NCBI RefSeq assembly: GCF_900636515.1
Contig: NZ_LR134287.1
Coordinates: forward strand, 558,001 to 622,000
DNA: 64,000 nt
Direction of reading: 5' to 3'
Source of the DNA: Neisseria animalis
GTDB taxonomy: Bacteria > Pseudomonadota > Gammaproteobacteria > Burkholderiales > Neisseriaceae
The translations under genes and the position numbers were made by a program. Within the stretch, counting starts at the first letter, position 1. The number at the start of each line of letters is the position of its first letter. The notes beneath the pieces were generated by a model. It searched no databases. It saw only the letters and a list, made by a program, of their open reading frames with translations, and was not told where the DNA came from. Of this stretch, positions 34,779 through 44,180 are shown in pieces.

Positions 34779-35927
34779 TTAGTTGCTGCCGACTTTGATT
34801 TTTTGCCACAGGTTGACAGTCAGTTTTTTCGCGTCCGCGCCCATTTGCGGCATCACGAAACCGTCTTTCATGTCCTGCTCGTTCGGGAAGATGGAACGGG
34901 TGGCAACCAAGGCCGGATCCATTTTTTCGCGTGCAGGCAGGCTGGCCGGAGCGAAGGTTACGAAGTTACCGTTTTTGGCGGCAACATCGGCATCAAGTGT
35001 GTAGTTGATGTATTTGTGGGCGTTGGCGATGTTTTTCGCATCGGCGGGAATCAGCCAAGATTCAATCCAGAAGCCCATGCCTTTCGGGGTCAATACATCG
35101 ATACCGACGTTGTTTTTCACTTCTTCCGAGCGGGCTTTGGCCATGTTCAGGTCGCCGCCGTTACCGGCTGCCAAGCATACGTCGCCGCGTGCCAGCTCGT
35201 CAATTACCGACGGGCTGAAGCGTTTTACGTCGGGACGGATTGCCTGCAGCACTTCGGCAGCGGCTTTGATGTCGTTGGCATTGGTGCCTTTCGGATCTTT
35301 GCCCAAGTAGTTCAGTACAATCGGGAACATTTCGCTGGGCGTATCCCACAGGGCGATGCCGCAAGATTTCAGCTTGTTGGTGTATTCGGGTTTGAAGAGC
35401 AAGTCCCAACCGTTTTCAGGCAGTTCGCCGCCGAGTGCTTCTTTACCTTTGGCGGTAATGGCAAGGGTGTTGACGCCGGAGAAGTAAGGTACGGCGTATT
35501 CGTTGCCCGGGTCGGCAGACTCCAGCATTTTCAACAGCTCGGGGTCGATGTTTTTATAGTTGGGAATCAGGTCTTTATTGACTTTTTGATAAGCGCCGGC
35601 TTCGATTTGGCGCGGCAGGAAAGCAATGCCGGGTACGACAAGGTCGTAGCCTGATTTGCCGGTCAGCATTTTGGCTTCCAGCGTTTCGTTGTTTTCATAC
35701 AGGTCGTAGGTCAGCTTGAGGTTGTTGGCTTTTTTGAAGTCTTCAACAGTGGACTCATCGACGTAGTTCGACCAGTTGTAGATGTTCAGGGTGTCGGTAG
35801 CGGCGGCTTCGGCATTGGCAGCAGACGCGTTGTCGGCGGCGGCTTGAGGTTGCTCGGCTTTGTTGTCGCTACCGCCGCAGGCTGCAAGTGAAAGGGCGGC
35901 CAATACGGCTAATACGGATTTTTTCAT
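34779..35927 (-). CDS. Polyamine ABC-transporter substrate-binding lipoprotein (PotD/PotF type)
   Basis: A 382-residue periplasmic binding protein for spermidine or putrescine. Signal peptide with lipobox LAAC near residue 17, then a low-complexity Ala-rich linker (about 20-45), then the binding fold starting TLNIYNWSNYVDESTVEDF. Other family marks: GYDLVVPG near 93, LARGDVCLAAGNGGD near 246 and GMGFWIESWLIP near 286. No ABC-transporter ATPase or permease gene adjoins, as in Neisseria where several potD-like genes are scattered. Chosen start ATG 35927; substrate between putrescine and spermidine is not resolved. Confidence 0.92.
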   Translation of the reverse strand: MKKSVLAVLAALSLAACGGSDNKAEQPQAAADNASAANAEAAATDTLNIYNWSNYVDESTVEDFKKANNLKLTYDLYENNETLEAKMLTGKSGYDLVVPGIAFLPRQIEAGAYQKVNKDLIPNYKNIDPELLKMLESADPGNEYAVPYFSGVNTLAITAKGKEALGGELPENGWDLLFKPEYTNKLKSCGIALWDTPSEMFPIVLNYLGKDPKGTNANDIKAAAEVLQAIRPDVKRFSPSVIDELARGDVCLAAGNGGDLNMAKARSEEVKNNVGIDVLTPKGMGFWIESWLIPADAKNIANAHKYINYTLDADVAAKNGNFVTFAPASLPAREKMDPALVATRSIFPNEQDMKDGFVMPQMGADAKKLTVNLWQKIKVGSN

Positions 35928-36165
35928 ACGGGTTGTTTTCCTGATGAAAGGGTTAGTGAAAAGATAACACACCTGCGCCCCAAAATACCCCGGCGCGGTG
36001 TGGGACTATTGTAAAGGCAAGCGTGATAAAAATCAAAGCAATATCGGCAATATGGGTGAAGGACGGTTTTGCAGACGGCCTTTGAAGGCGTCCGAATATG
36101 CGGGGGTGTGGTTTTTGGGAGAATGTCGGGCGCGTAAGGGGAGATTTCGGGAGAAAAGACTTGCA

Positions 36166-36171
36166 TATAAT
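36166..36171 (+). promoter_or_regulatory. Probable -10 box of rpsT
   Basis: Perfect TATAAT about 57 bases before the rpsT ATG, preceded by TTGCA; the -35 is poor. The gap 35928-36228 also has one uptake core near 36071. Confidence 0.4.
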
Positions 36172-36228
36172 GGTGTTTGTCTCTAAAATTGCGCGTTTAC
36201 AGATATATTTTCTTCAGGAGTATTGAAT

Positions 36229-36492
36229 ATGGCAAACAGCGCACAAGCCCGCAAACGTGCCCGCCAATCGGTTAAACAACGTGCTCACAACGCCAGCTTG
36301 CGTACTGCTTTCCGCACTGCGGTTAAGAAAGTACTGAAAGCCGTTGAAGCAGGCGACAAGGCTGCTGCTCAAGCGGTTTACCAAGAGTCGGTTAAAGTCA
36401 TCGACCGCATCGCCGACAAAGGCGTGTTCCACAAAAACAAAGCGGCGCGCCATAAGAGCCGTCTGTCTGCCAAAGTAAAAGCACTGGCTTAA
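36229..36492 (+). CDS. rpsT: 30S ribosomal protein S20
   Basis: An 87-residue highly basic primary 16S rRNA-binding protein. [21 protein letters not shown] is the family N-terminus and the middle holds [17 protein letters not shown]; the C-terminal [21 protein letters not shown] is conserved. The true ATG at 36229 follows AGGAG; an in-frame TTG six bases upstream is not used. Single gene with its own promoter and a hairpin terminator. Confidence 0.97.
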
Positions 36493-36540
36493 TCTTTCGC
36501 AGAAAACCCGTCGGTGCGCTCTGCACCTTCGTGATGCAAG

Positions 36541-36576
36541 TGCCCCTGACAAACGCTGTTTTGGTGTTCAGGGGCA
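36541..36576 (+). terminator. Terminator-like hairpin after rpsT
   Basis: TGCCCCTGA / TCAGGGGCA stem; a second, uptake-sequence pair follows at 36598-36646. Confidence 0.55.
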
Positions 36577-36669
36577 TTGCTGTATCTGTACGGCTTGTTT
36601 TGCAGACGGCTTTTTGAAGTTTTTCGGCAAAGGCCGTCTGCAAAATTCGATATACATTGAAAAATTTCT

Positions 36670-37806
36670 ATGAAACCGACGTATTCTCTTGTATTGGGTG
36701 CAACTTTTGCGGCTGCTTTGCCGGCGGTTTGGGCAGAAGGTGCGGTGGCGCTGCATTGTACCGTCATCGACGACAATGCCTTGCGTTTGGCGTGTTATGA
36801 CAAAATTTATGCGGCGCAACTGCCTCCCCGCCAAGTACCTGTTGCCGAAACGGCAGATGTGAAAGCACCGGTTGATTTAAAGGAAACGGTAAGCGCCAGC
36901 TTGGAAAACAAGGAAGCTACGATTGTATTCGACCGGAGCGCAGGGGTAACGGAGGAGGATTTGCAGACGGCAGCGGAGGCGTATACGCCTTTAAGCGTGA
37001 TGTACGATTTGGATCAGAACGACAGCCGCGGTTTGCTGACCGTGCGCGAGCATAATCCGATGTACCTGATGCCGGTGTGGTACAACAGCAGCCCGAACCG
37101 CACGCCCCAATCGCCGACGCGCGGCATCACCATTGAAGATAAGTTTGCCGAACAAAAACGCCTTGAAACCAAAATGCAAGTGTCGTTCAAAAGCAAATTG
37201 ATGGAAGATTTGTTTAAAACCCGCGCGGATTTATGGTTCGGCTATACCCAGAAGTCCGATTGGCAGGTGTACAACCAAGGCCGCAAGTCTGCGCCGTTCC
37301 GCAATACAGACTACGAGCCGGAGATTTTCATTACCCAGCCGGTAAAAGCCGATTTGCCGTTTGGCGGCAAGCTGCGTATGCTTGGGGCGGGTTTTGTGCA
37401 TCAGTCCAACGGACAGAGCCGTCCCGAGTCGCGGTCGTGGAACAGGGTTTACGCCATGGCCGGCATGGAGTGGGGTAAGTTGACGGTGATTCCGCGCGTC
37501 TGGTTGCGTACCGATGTGGAAAACGGCAGTGATGATGACAATCCCGACATCAAAGACTATATGGGCTATGGCGATTTGAAGCTGCAATACCGCTTTAACG
37601 ATAAGCAGAATATTGCGTCTGTTTTACGCTACAATCCGAAAACCGGTAAAGGCGCGGTAGAGGCGGCATATACCTTCCCGATTAAAGGTAAGCTCAAGGG
37701 CGTGGTGCGCGGCTTTCACGGCTACGGCGAAAGTCTGATTGACTACAACCACAAGCAAAACGGCATCGGTCTCGGCCTGATGTTCAACGATTGGGACGGT
37801 ATTTAA
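36670..37806 (+). CDS. pldA: Outer-membrane phospholipase A (OMPLA)
   Basis: A 378-residue outer-membrane beta-barrel lipase. Signal peptide to about residue 22 (AVWA). The catalytic site is intact: HQSNGQS near 250 (His and Ser) with the SWNRVYAMAG strand supplying Asn. Between signal and barrel is a periplasmic segment of roughly 100 residues starting with a cysteine-containing RLACYD motif, longer than in E. coli PldA and typical of betaproteobacterial forms. Removes misplaced phospholipids from the outer leaflet when dimerised with Ca2+. One uptake core inside the gene near 36963 encodes LQTAAE. Confidence 0.95.
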   Translation: MKPTYSLVLGATFAAALPAVWAEGAVALHCTVIDDNALRLACYDKIYAAQLPPRQVPVAETADVKAPVDLKETVSASLENKEATIVFDRSAGVTEEDLQTAAEAYTPLSVMYDLDQNDSRGLLTVREHNPMYLMPVWYNSSPNRTPQSPTRGITIEDKFAEQKRLETKMQVSFKSKLMEDLFKTRADLWFGYTQKSDWQVYNQGRKSAPFRNTDYEPEIFITQPVKADLPFGGKLRMLGAGFVHQSNGQSRPESRSWNRVYAMAGMEWGKLTVIPRVWLRTDVENGSDDDNPDIKDYMGYGDLKLQYRFNDKQNIASVLRYNPKTGKGAVEAAYTFPIKGKLKGVVRGFHGYGESLIDYNHKQNGIGLGLMFNDWDGI

Positions 37807-38096
37807 GCCGGTTTGCAGCGTAATCGGCGGAGTGCAGGTCAAATAAGTGCGGAAAATTCTTCCACGGGTTTGCAGTGGTGCGAATTTGAGTGGGATAGGG
37901 CAAACAGAGCCTTGCAGAAATTGTTTTCTGTACTTCGCATCACCGATAGGCCGTCTGCAAAAAAGCAAAATGCCGGTATATCGGGAATATTTTCCGTGTC
38001 GGAACTCAGCCCGCCTGCACGCTTAAAAAATACTCGTTTCTTATTTCTCTAGCGCGTATAATGTCGCGTTTGCACACAATTTCCATCGAGAACAAC
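37807..38096. other. Intergenic region between pldA and the DUF502 gene
   Basis: 290 bp with a single uptake site (GGCCGTCTGCAAA near 37949) and no supported gene. Confidence 0.45.
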
Positions 38097-38789
38097 ATGG
38101 CAGAGCAACCGGCCGAAGGCGGCAAAGCAGCCAAGGCATTGAAAAAATATCTGATTACCGGCGTATTGGTATGGCTGCCCATTGCCGTAACCATTTGGGT
38201 GATTACCTATATCGTATCGGCTTCCGATCAGTTGATTAACCTGTTGCCGGCACATTGGCAGCCGAAGTATCTGATCGGCTACAACATTCCCGGCTTGGGC
38301 GTGATTGCCGCCGTCATCGTGCTGTTTGTTACCGGCCTGTTTGGTGCGAATGTATTGGGTAAGCGTATGCTTCAGGCATGGGACGGCCTTTTGGGGCGGA
38401 TTCCGGTGGTCAAATCCATTTATTCCAGCGTTAAAAAAGTATCTGAGTCGCTGCTTTCCGACAGCAGCCGTTCGTTTAAAACACCGGTTCTCGTGCCGTT
38501 TCCGCAGCCCGATATTTGGACGCTGGCGTTTGTTTCCGGGCAGATTCCCGAATCGCTGGCCAAAGGCTTGCCGCAGGAAGAAGAATACGTTTCCGTGTAT
38601 GTGCCGACCACGCCCAACCCCACCGGCGGCTATTACATCATGGTGAAAAAAAGCGACATCCGCGAAGTGGATATGACCGTGGACGAAGCCTTGAAATATG
38701 TGATTTCGCTGGGTATGGTGATGCCGGAAAAACCCGCGCCCAAAGCCCTGCCGGTGCAGGAAAAAGAAAATATGCCGTCTGTAAATTGA
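38097..38789 (+). CDS. DUF502-family inner-membrane protein
   Basis: A 230-residue protein with two N-terminal membrane segments (about 16-44 and 66-90: TGVLVWLPIAVTIWVIT and GVIAAVIVLFVTGLFG) and a C-terminal cytoplasmic domain with IPVVKSIYSSVKKV and VFVPTTPNPTGGY-like motifs, here VYVPTTPNPTGGYYIMV. These mark the DUF502 family. In many betaproteobacteria this gene precedes aspS, as here, suggesting an operon. Function unknown. The start ATG 38097 (MAEQPAEGG) is chosen over an upstream ATG at 38061 by distance to GAGAAC. Confidence 0.85.
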   Translation: MAEQPAEGGKAAKALKKYLITGVLVWLPIAVTIWVITYIVSASDQLINLLPAHWQPKYLIGYNIPGLGVIAAVIVLFVTGLFGANVLGKRMLQAWDGLLGRIPVVKSIYSSVKKVSESLLSDSSRSFKTPVLVPFPQPDIWTLAFVSGQIPESLAKGLPQEEEYVSVYVPTTPNPTGGYYIMVKKSDIREVDMTVDEALKYVISLGMVMPEKPAPKALPVQEKENMPSVN

Positions 38790-38870
38790 CAGGAAGGCGG
38801 CTTCTTTTAAAACTTATCTGTAAAACAAACCGTTAACGATATTTTAAATCAAACACAAAAAGGTGATTTT

Positions 38871-40679
38871 ATGCGTACCAACTATTGCGGCTTAATCAGC
38901 GAGCAATATTTAGACCAAACCGTAACCGTTAAAGGCTGGGTACACCGCCGCCGCGACCACGGCGGGGTGATTTTCATCGACTTGCGCGACCGCGAAGGCA
39001 TCGTTCAAGTCGTGATTGACCCCGATACGCCCGAGGCTTTCCAAGCGGCCGATTCCGCCCGCAACGAATACGTTTTGAGCATTACCGGCCGTGTACGCAA
39101 CCGCCCGGAAGGTACCACCAACGACAAAATGATTTCCGGCAAAATCGAAATTCTGGCCAAAGAAATCGAAGTATTGAATGCCGCCGCCACGCCGCCTTTC
39201 CAAATCGACGATGAAAACATCAGCGAAAACGTGCGCCTGCAAAACCGCGTTATTGACCTGCGCCGCCCTGTGATGCAGCGCAATTTGAAGCTGCGTTACC
39301 AAGTAGCGATGGGCGTGCGCCGCTACCTGGATGCACAGGGCTTTATCGACATCGAAACCCCGATGCTGACCCGTTCCACTCCCGAAGGCGCGCGCGACTA
39401 TCTCGTGCCCAGCCGCGTACATCCGGGCGAATTTTTCGCGCTGCCGCAATCGCCGCAACTGTTCAAACAACTCTTGATGGTGGCCGGTTTCGACCGTTAC
39501 TACCAAATCACCAAATGCTTCCGCGATGAAGATTTGCGCGCCGACCGCCAGCCCGAATTTACCCAAATCGACTTAGAAACCTCGTTTTTGAACGAGGACG
39601 AAATCATGGACATTACCGAAGGCATGGCCAAACAAGTGTTCAAAGACGCGTTGGGCGTGGATTTGGGCGATTTCCCGCGCATGCCTTATGCAGAAGCCAT
39701 GTTTTATTACGGCTCCGATAAACCCGATATGCGCATCAGCCTGAAATTCACCGAACTGACTGATTTGATGAAAACGGAAGAATTCAAAGTCTTCCGTGGC
39801 GCAGCCGATATGAAAGGCGGCCGTGTGGCAGCCTTGCGCGTGCCGGGCGGTGCGAAATTAAGCCGTAAAGAAATCGACGAGTACACCAAGTTTGTCGGCA
39901 TTTACGGCGCAAAAGGCTTGGCTTACATCAAAGTCAACGACGTAACCAATCTGAGCAACGGAGAAGACAGCGGCCTGCAATCTCCGATTGTGAAATTCCT
40001 GTCTGAAAACGCCCTGAAAGAAATCATCGGGCGCACCGGCGCGCAAAACGGCGACATCATCTTCTTCGGCGCGGACAAAGCCAAAATCGTCAATGAAGCC
40101 ATCGGTGCCTTGCGCATCAAAGTCGGCTTGGAACACGGCGCGGAAAACGGTTACTTTACCGACGAATGGAAACCGCTGTGGGTAGTCGATTTCCCGATGT
40201 TCGAATACGACGAAGAAAACGACCGCTATGCCGCGATGCACCATCCGTTTACCTCGCCGAAACCGGGCCATGAAGATTTGATGGCAAGCGATCCGGAAAA
40301 CTGCTTGGCACGCGCCTACGATATGGTTTTGAACGGCTGGGAAATCGGCGGCGGTTCTATCCGTATCCACCGTGCCGAAGTTCAGGAAAAAGTATTTGCC
40401 GCTCTGAAAATCACACCGGAAGAGCAGCAAAACAAATTCGGCTTCCTGCTCGACAACCTGAAATTCGGTGCGCCTCCGCACGGCGGCTTGGCCTTCGGTC
40501 TCGACCGTTTGGTGACGCTGATGACCGGCGCGGAGTCTATCCGCGATGTGATTGCCTTCCCGAAAACCCAACGCGCCCAATGTCTGCTGACCAATGCGCC
40601 GAATGCGGTTGACGATAAGCAACTGCGCGAATTGAGCCTGCGCCTGCGTCAAAAAGCAACGGAAAATAAAGAAGCGTAA
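38871..40679 (+). CDS. aspS: Aspartyl-tRNA synthetase
   Basis: A 602-residue class IIb aminoacyl-tRNA synthetase. N-terminal OB-fold anticodon domain ([38 protein letters not shown]); motif 2 [16 protein letters not shown] near 220; bacterial insertion (GAD) domain about 300-420; motif 3 [13 protein letters not shown] near 540. Many betaproteobacterial forms also charge tRNA-Asn, with GatCAB then making Asn; this is not decidable from the sequence. Start ATG 38871 follows AAAAGGTG. Confidence 0.97.
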   Translation: MRTNYCGLISEQYLDQTVTVKGWVHRRRDHGGVIFIDLRDREGIVQVVIDPDTPEAFQAADSARNEYVLSITGRVRNRPEGTTNDKMISGKIEILAKEIEVLNAAATPPFQIDDENISENVRLQNRVIDLRRPVMQRNLKLRYQVAMGVRRYLDAQGFIDIETPMLTRSTPEGARDYLVPSRVHPGEFFALPQSPQLFKQLLMVAGFDRYYQITKCFRDEDLRADRQPEFTQIDLETSFLNEDEIMDITEGMAKQVFKDALGVDLGDFPRMPYAEAMFYYGSDKPDMRISLKFTELTDLMKTEEFKVFRGAADMKGGRVAALRVPGGAKLSRKEIDEYTKFVGIYGAKGLAYIKVNDVTNLSNGEDSGLQSPIVKFLSENALKEIIGRTGAQNGDIIFFGADKAKIVNEAIGALRIKVGLEHGAENGYFTDEWKPLWVVDFPMFEYDEENDRYAAMHHPFTSPKPGHEDLMASDPENCLARAYDMVLNGWEIGGGSIRIHRAEVQEKVFAALKITPEEQQNKFGFLLDNLKFGAPPHGGLAFGLDRLVTLMTGAESIRDVIAFPKTQRAQCLLTNAPNAVDDKQLRELSLRLRQKATENKEA

Positions 40680-40693
40680 TTCATACTCAAAAC

Positions 40694-40757
40694 AAGCCGT
40701 CTGCAAAATCATGTGTAAACGAGAAAGTGCGTACACCTGATTTTGCAGACGGCTTTT
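40694..40757 (+). terminator. Uptake-sequence terminator after aspS
   Basis: AAGCCGTCTGCAAAATCA pairs with TGATTTTGCAGACGGCTT, arms extended by GTGTA/TACAC, then a T-run that forms the left border of Correia-like copy 5. Confidence 0.75.
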
Positions 40758-40864
40758 TATAGTCATTTAAAATAAGAATGATACAGCGTTGCTTTGCCTT
40801 GCCGTACTATGTGTACTGTCTGCGGCTTCGCTGCCTTGTCTCATTCTTATTTTATTCGACTATA
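40758..40864 (+). mobile_element. Correia-like MITE, short copy 5
   Basis: 107 bp TATAGTC...GACTATA, near identical to copies 1 and 3, inserted at TA right after the T-run of the aspS terminator. Confidence 0.88.
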
Positions 40865-41251
40865 TGATGAAATGTGGCGGATAAGCAGAAAACGGATAAG
40901 TTGCCGTTTCAATTTGAATGAAAAACGGAATAAATAAGGCTGTTTTGTTGCATGTTGTGTTATGCGGCAATAAAAAAGGCCGTCTGCAAAACTATGTTTA
41001 AATTTGCAGACGGCCTTTTTTCAAGTAGGATTGATATGGCTGTTTGGCGCAGAATGCTACATCGTTGCCGCCCTTGCACAAAGAGGGTTTGGGCAAGTCC
41101 AAGTTACTGAAACGGCAAGTCTGCCGGCCTGTACCATTTGTGTAATCCGTACAGTTTGCGGTTTTGCCGATGGTCTCACGCTGCATGGTTGAACCATAAT
41201 TTGCATGGCTTATTTTTTACCTCCTTATCCTGCTTTGTGTGGTCAGTTTAT
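40865..41251. other. Intergenic region between aspS and ltgA
   Basis: Holds a hairpin at 40973-41021 (AAAAAAGGCCGTCTGCAAAA / ATTTGCAGACGGCCTTTTTT) and the long repeat L4. No gene supported. Confidence 0.5.
41046..41184 (+). repeat. Long Correia-related repeat, copy L4
   Basis: About 139 bp: AGAATGCTACATCGTTGC, then AAAGAGGGTTT, then CTGAAACGGCAAG, then CTGTACCATTTG and a GTACAGTTTGCGG block. Flanked on both sides by almost identical uptake-sequence hairpins at 40973 and 41252. Confidence 0.5.
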
Positions 41252-41298
41252 AAAAAAGGCCGTCTGCAAAATTATATTTAAATTTGCAGACGGCCTTT
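41252..41298 (-). terminator. Uptake-sequence hairpin after ltgA
   Basis: AAAAAAGGCCGTCTGCAAAA and AATTTGCAGACGGCC arms, 17 bases past the ltgA stop; nearly a copy of 40973-41021. Confidence 0.7.
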
Positions 41299-41314
41299 GG
41301 GGAGAATAAAACGC

Positions 41315-43159
41315 TTAACGTGCGGGAACAGTACCCATGCGCTGTTTCAATGAAGTTTGCGGTTCATTGAACAGGCTGGCGTAATAAGTGGCATTGGTCA
41401 TGACTTTTTTCACATAGTCGCGCGTTTCGTTGAACGGAATGGTTTCGGCATAAATCGCACCTTCCAACGGCGTATTCGCCTGCCATCTGCGCGCGCGGCT
41501 CGGGCCGGCGTTATAGCCTGCCGTTGCCATCACTTCGTTGTTTTGCAGACGGCGGCGTGCATCTGCCATATACCATGTACCCATGCGGATATTTCCGTCC
41601 ATGGTATAAAGTTCGCTGCTGTTCATGCCGATTTTGCCGGCGATTTCCCGAGCAGTGGCGGGCATGACCTGCATCAGACCTTGTGCGCCGACGTGCGATT
41701 GCGCGCCCATTACAAACCGGCTTTCTTGGCGGATTAGCCCGTAAACCCAAGCGGGATCGACGCCGGCTTGTGCGGCATAGCGGACGGTGGTGTCCTTAAA
41801 CGGAGAAAGATAGCGCAGATTGTAGTTCAGCTTGTGGTCGGTGCGGTCGGCATTGTTGATGGCCATGTCGTAAAACTGATTGTCGTAGGCAACTTGTGCG
41901 GCGGTCAGCAGGTTGTCTTCGCTGAATCCGCGTGTGGCAAAACGCCATTCTGCTTGGGCTTGCGAGCGCATTTTGCTGTTGCCTGTTGCCTGTGCGGTTT
42001 TGAACAGCACCAAAGCACGGTTGATGGCACCGTCTTTCGCCATGCGGTTGACATCGCTGCGACGGGCATCGGCAACATTGTTTTGGGTGCTTACGCGGCG
42101 GCCGAGTTCTTCCATGGCCATCAAAGCGTAGAAATTGCGGCCGGAAGCAGCAGCTTTCTCATACAATGGTTTGGCGCGGCTGCCGTTGCCCAGAGCGGCA
42201 TGGCTGCGGGCCAGCCAATATTGCCAAGTCGGGTTGTTTTGCAGTTTGGCGGGCATGGATTGGATAATGCCGGCCAATTCGCCCCAGCGTTGCAAACGCA
42301 AAGCTGCTCGTGCATACCATTCAAGTTGTTCGTCGGTAAGTTGTTTGCGGTCGGATACGCGGTTGTAGTAGCTCAGGGCGGTTGCCATATTTTGGCTTTG
42401 CGCCTGATAGTGTCCCAGTACGCCCCAAGCAAAATCTGCTTGTGCGCGGGTCAAATTGCTTTCCATGGCAGACAGGGTAGAGGCTGCGGAAGCGGATTTG
42501 CGGGCATTTTTACCGATAACGCTCAACAAGCTGTATTCCTGAGTACCTTGTACGCTGCCGTCCAGCGGATTGCCTAATGCGGCAGCAAGGTTGCGCGCAT
42601 CGGTGGTTTGGCTGTTGGAAAGCAGACCGCGCACGCGCCGCCATGCGTCATCGGTGTTCAGGCGGCCGGAAGCGGCAGCGGCTTCAACCAAACGGGTGCA
42701 GCCTGCGGGCAGGCGGCCGGTTGCTTTGACCAGCTCCGCTGCCTTGCTGTAATCACCGTTGTGCAAATCGGCATAGCATTGGACTTCTTGCGCTCTGCCT
42801 TGGGCGTTCAGTTTTTTGTATTCGGTTTGGAATGTTGACCATTGACCGCGTGCGCCGAGGTTTTTCAGCCATTCGTTGCGGACGTTTTCCGCCATCGCGC
42901 TGTCGCCGGCCTGTGCTAAAAATTGCTGCGGCAGCATATCGTCCCCGCGTTTGGCGGCATCCAAGGCACTTTGATATTGGCTGAAATCGGACAATATTTT
43001 GGCTTCCGATTCGCTGTGCCGGTTCGGAATACTGTCGGACGGGCGGTTTGCGGTTTGGACTTCAGGGGCGGCAGCAGGTTGGTTGTTGCTGGAGCAGGCT
43101 GCCAAAAGTGAAGCGGCAAGCAGGGTAAGGGATACGGTCAAGGTGGGATTGAACTTCAT
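41315..43159 (-). CDS. ltgA: Soluble lytic murein transglycosylase, lipoprotein form (LtgA)
   Basis: A 614-residue Slt70-type enzyme that cleaves MurNAc-GlcNAc bonds, releasing 1,6-anhydro-muropeptides. Lipobox LLAAC near residue 22 anchors it to the membrane. The long central part is a helical superhelix ring (about 60-440, repeated helix pairs). The C-terminal catalytic domain has GLIRQESRFVMGAQSHVGA near 470 (catalytic Glu), GLMQVMPATAREIA and MATAGYNAGPSRARRW near 550. Start ATG 43159 (MKFNPTL). In gonococci LtgA produces the toxic peptidoglycan fragments; the family role is taken from that work. An internal uptake core near 41544 encodes part of the catalytic domain. Confidence 0.94.
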   Translation of the reverse strand: MKFNPTLTVSLTLLAASLLAACSSNNQPAAAPEVQTANRPSDSIPNRHSESEAKILSDFSQYQSALDAAKRGDDMLPQQFLAQAGDSAMAENVRNEWLKNLGARGQWSTFQTEYKKLNAQGRAQEVQCYADLHNGDYSKAAELVKATGRLPAGCTRLVEAAAASGRLNTDDAWRRVRGLLSNSQTTDARNLAAALGNPLDGSVQGTQEYSLLSVIGKNARKSASAASTLSAMESNLTRAQADFAWGVLGHYQAQSQNMATALSYYNRVSDRKQLTDEQLEWYARAALRLQRWGELAGIIQSMPAKLQNNPTWQYWLARSHAALGNGSRAKPLYEKAAASGRNFYALMAMEELGRRVSTQNNVADARRSDVNRMAKDGAINRALVLFKTAQATGNSKMRSQAQAEWRFATRGFSEDNLLTAAQVAYDNQFYDMAINNADRTDHKLNYNLRYLSPFKDTTVRYAAQAGVDPAWVYGLIRQESRFVMGAQSHVGAQGLMQVMPATAREIAGKIGMNSSELYTMDGNIRMGTWYMADARRRLQNNEVMATAGYNAGPSRARRWQANTPLEGAIYAETIPFNETRDYVKKVMTNATYYASLFNEPQTSLKQRMGTVPAR

Positions 43160-43525
43160 GACGGCTTTCTGATTAGAGGTTAATCGCGGCATTTTAAATG
43201 ATTTTGCCGAGTGTTGTCGGTGGAAGGCGGAATTTTACATTGTAAAATAAAGGAAAATTTGCCCGAGTGCGGCTGCGTGGGAACGGCTGTGGTCGGGAAT
43301 TTGTCTGCATTCAGTCTGAAACGGGGCGGGCAGGACATGATTTGTTTGATGTGGCTGCACTATGCCTGATTTGCAGACGGCCTTGCTGCACGTTTGTTGG
43401 AATTTCAGCGATTCACCGCGCATGATTTATTGTCAATATATTCGGTTTCGTATCAACAGGCCGTCTGCATTTTGGGCAAACTTTTATTGCTCTTCCCTCG
43501 TTTATACATGCAGCGGGAAAATTGT
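43160..43525. other. Intergenic region upstream of ltgA
   Basis: 366 bp with a palindrome ATTTTACATTGTAAAAT at 43232-43248 and two uptake-type sites (43370 and 43460). Plus-strand frames here are not supported as genes. Confidence 0.45.
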
Positions 43526-44110
43526 TTACAGCAGCCCGGCAAATTCAAAAAATGCCCGATATGCGGCGGTTTTTTTATCCAAACTCAAGGGATAGGCGCG
43601 TGAAGTAGAGGGTAGGCGTGTCAGAGTCAGTTTTCTATTGGCAAACGGAAAATCGATGGTTTCGCCGGTTTTCGGCAGCTTGATTTTGCTATCCGACAGT
43701 CCAAGCAGGATTTCCGTTGCCTTGCCGCCGGTGGTGCAGATATGGCGGCAATCCGGCATCTGCTTTAACACATCTGCCAGCGGTACGGCTTCGACAACTT
43801 GCAGGAATTTGTCGGACGCATTGTCTTGAGTGCGTATGGCTTTCCAAACGGTGGGGCAGGAGGCAATGCCGCGTTCGTTGAGAAAAGCGGTAATTTTATC
43901 GCCGTCAAATGCTTTTGCAGACGGCCTTTTGAAATAATCCGCATCGTCAAAAAAGATACGCCCGAACACGCGCCACATATCATTTTGGAAATTCGGATAG
44001 TGAAACTGCATGGCGCGTTTGTCGTCTTTGGGGGGAAACGTACCCATCATCATGACCGTGGCTTGGGGCGGTAAAACGGGCGGGAAGGGGTGGGTTTCGA
44101 TTTCGGGCAT
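43526..44110 (-). CDS. Uracil-DNA glycosylase-superfamily protein
   Basis: A 194-residue protein of the UDG superfamily. N-terminal MMMGTFPPKDDKRAMQFHYP then NFQNDMWRVFGR near 20-52 is the base-binding region; TTGGKATEILLG near 126 and RLPSTSRAYPLS near 165 supply the second active-site region. The pattern is close to single-domain glycosylases acting on uracil or hypoxanthine mismatches, but without the exact motif I cannot assign a substrate. No signal peptide. It lies upstream of ltgA on the same strand. Confidence 0.7.
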   Translation of the reverse strand: MPEIETHPFPPVLPPQATVMMMGTFPPKDDKRAMQFHYPNFQNDMWRVFGRIFFDDADYFKRPSAKAFDGDKITAFLNERGIASCPTVWKAIRTQDNASDKFLQVVEAVPLADVLKQMPDCRHICTTGGKATEILLGLSDSKIKLPKTGETIDFPFANRKLTLTRLPSTSRAYPLSLDKKTAAYRAFFEFAGLL

Positions 44111-44180
44111 GGGGAGCTTTCTTTAGAATGGAAATGACGTTTTTCAGCTTTACAACAACGCAAGGTTCGGGAAAATTTTC

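Noticed and set aside
34420..34809. 129-codon minus-strand frame between Correia-like copy 4 and potD/F-like gene
   Set aside because: It crosses a terminator hairpin and the 3' end of the binding-protein gene; no ribosome site.
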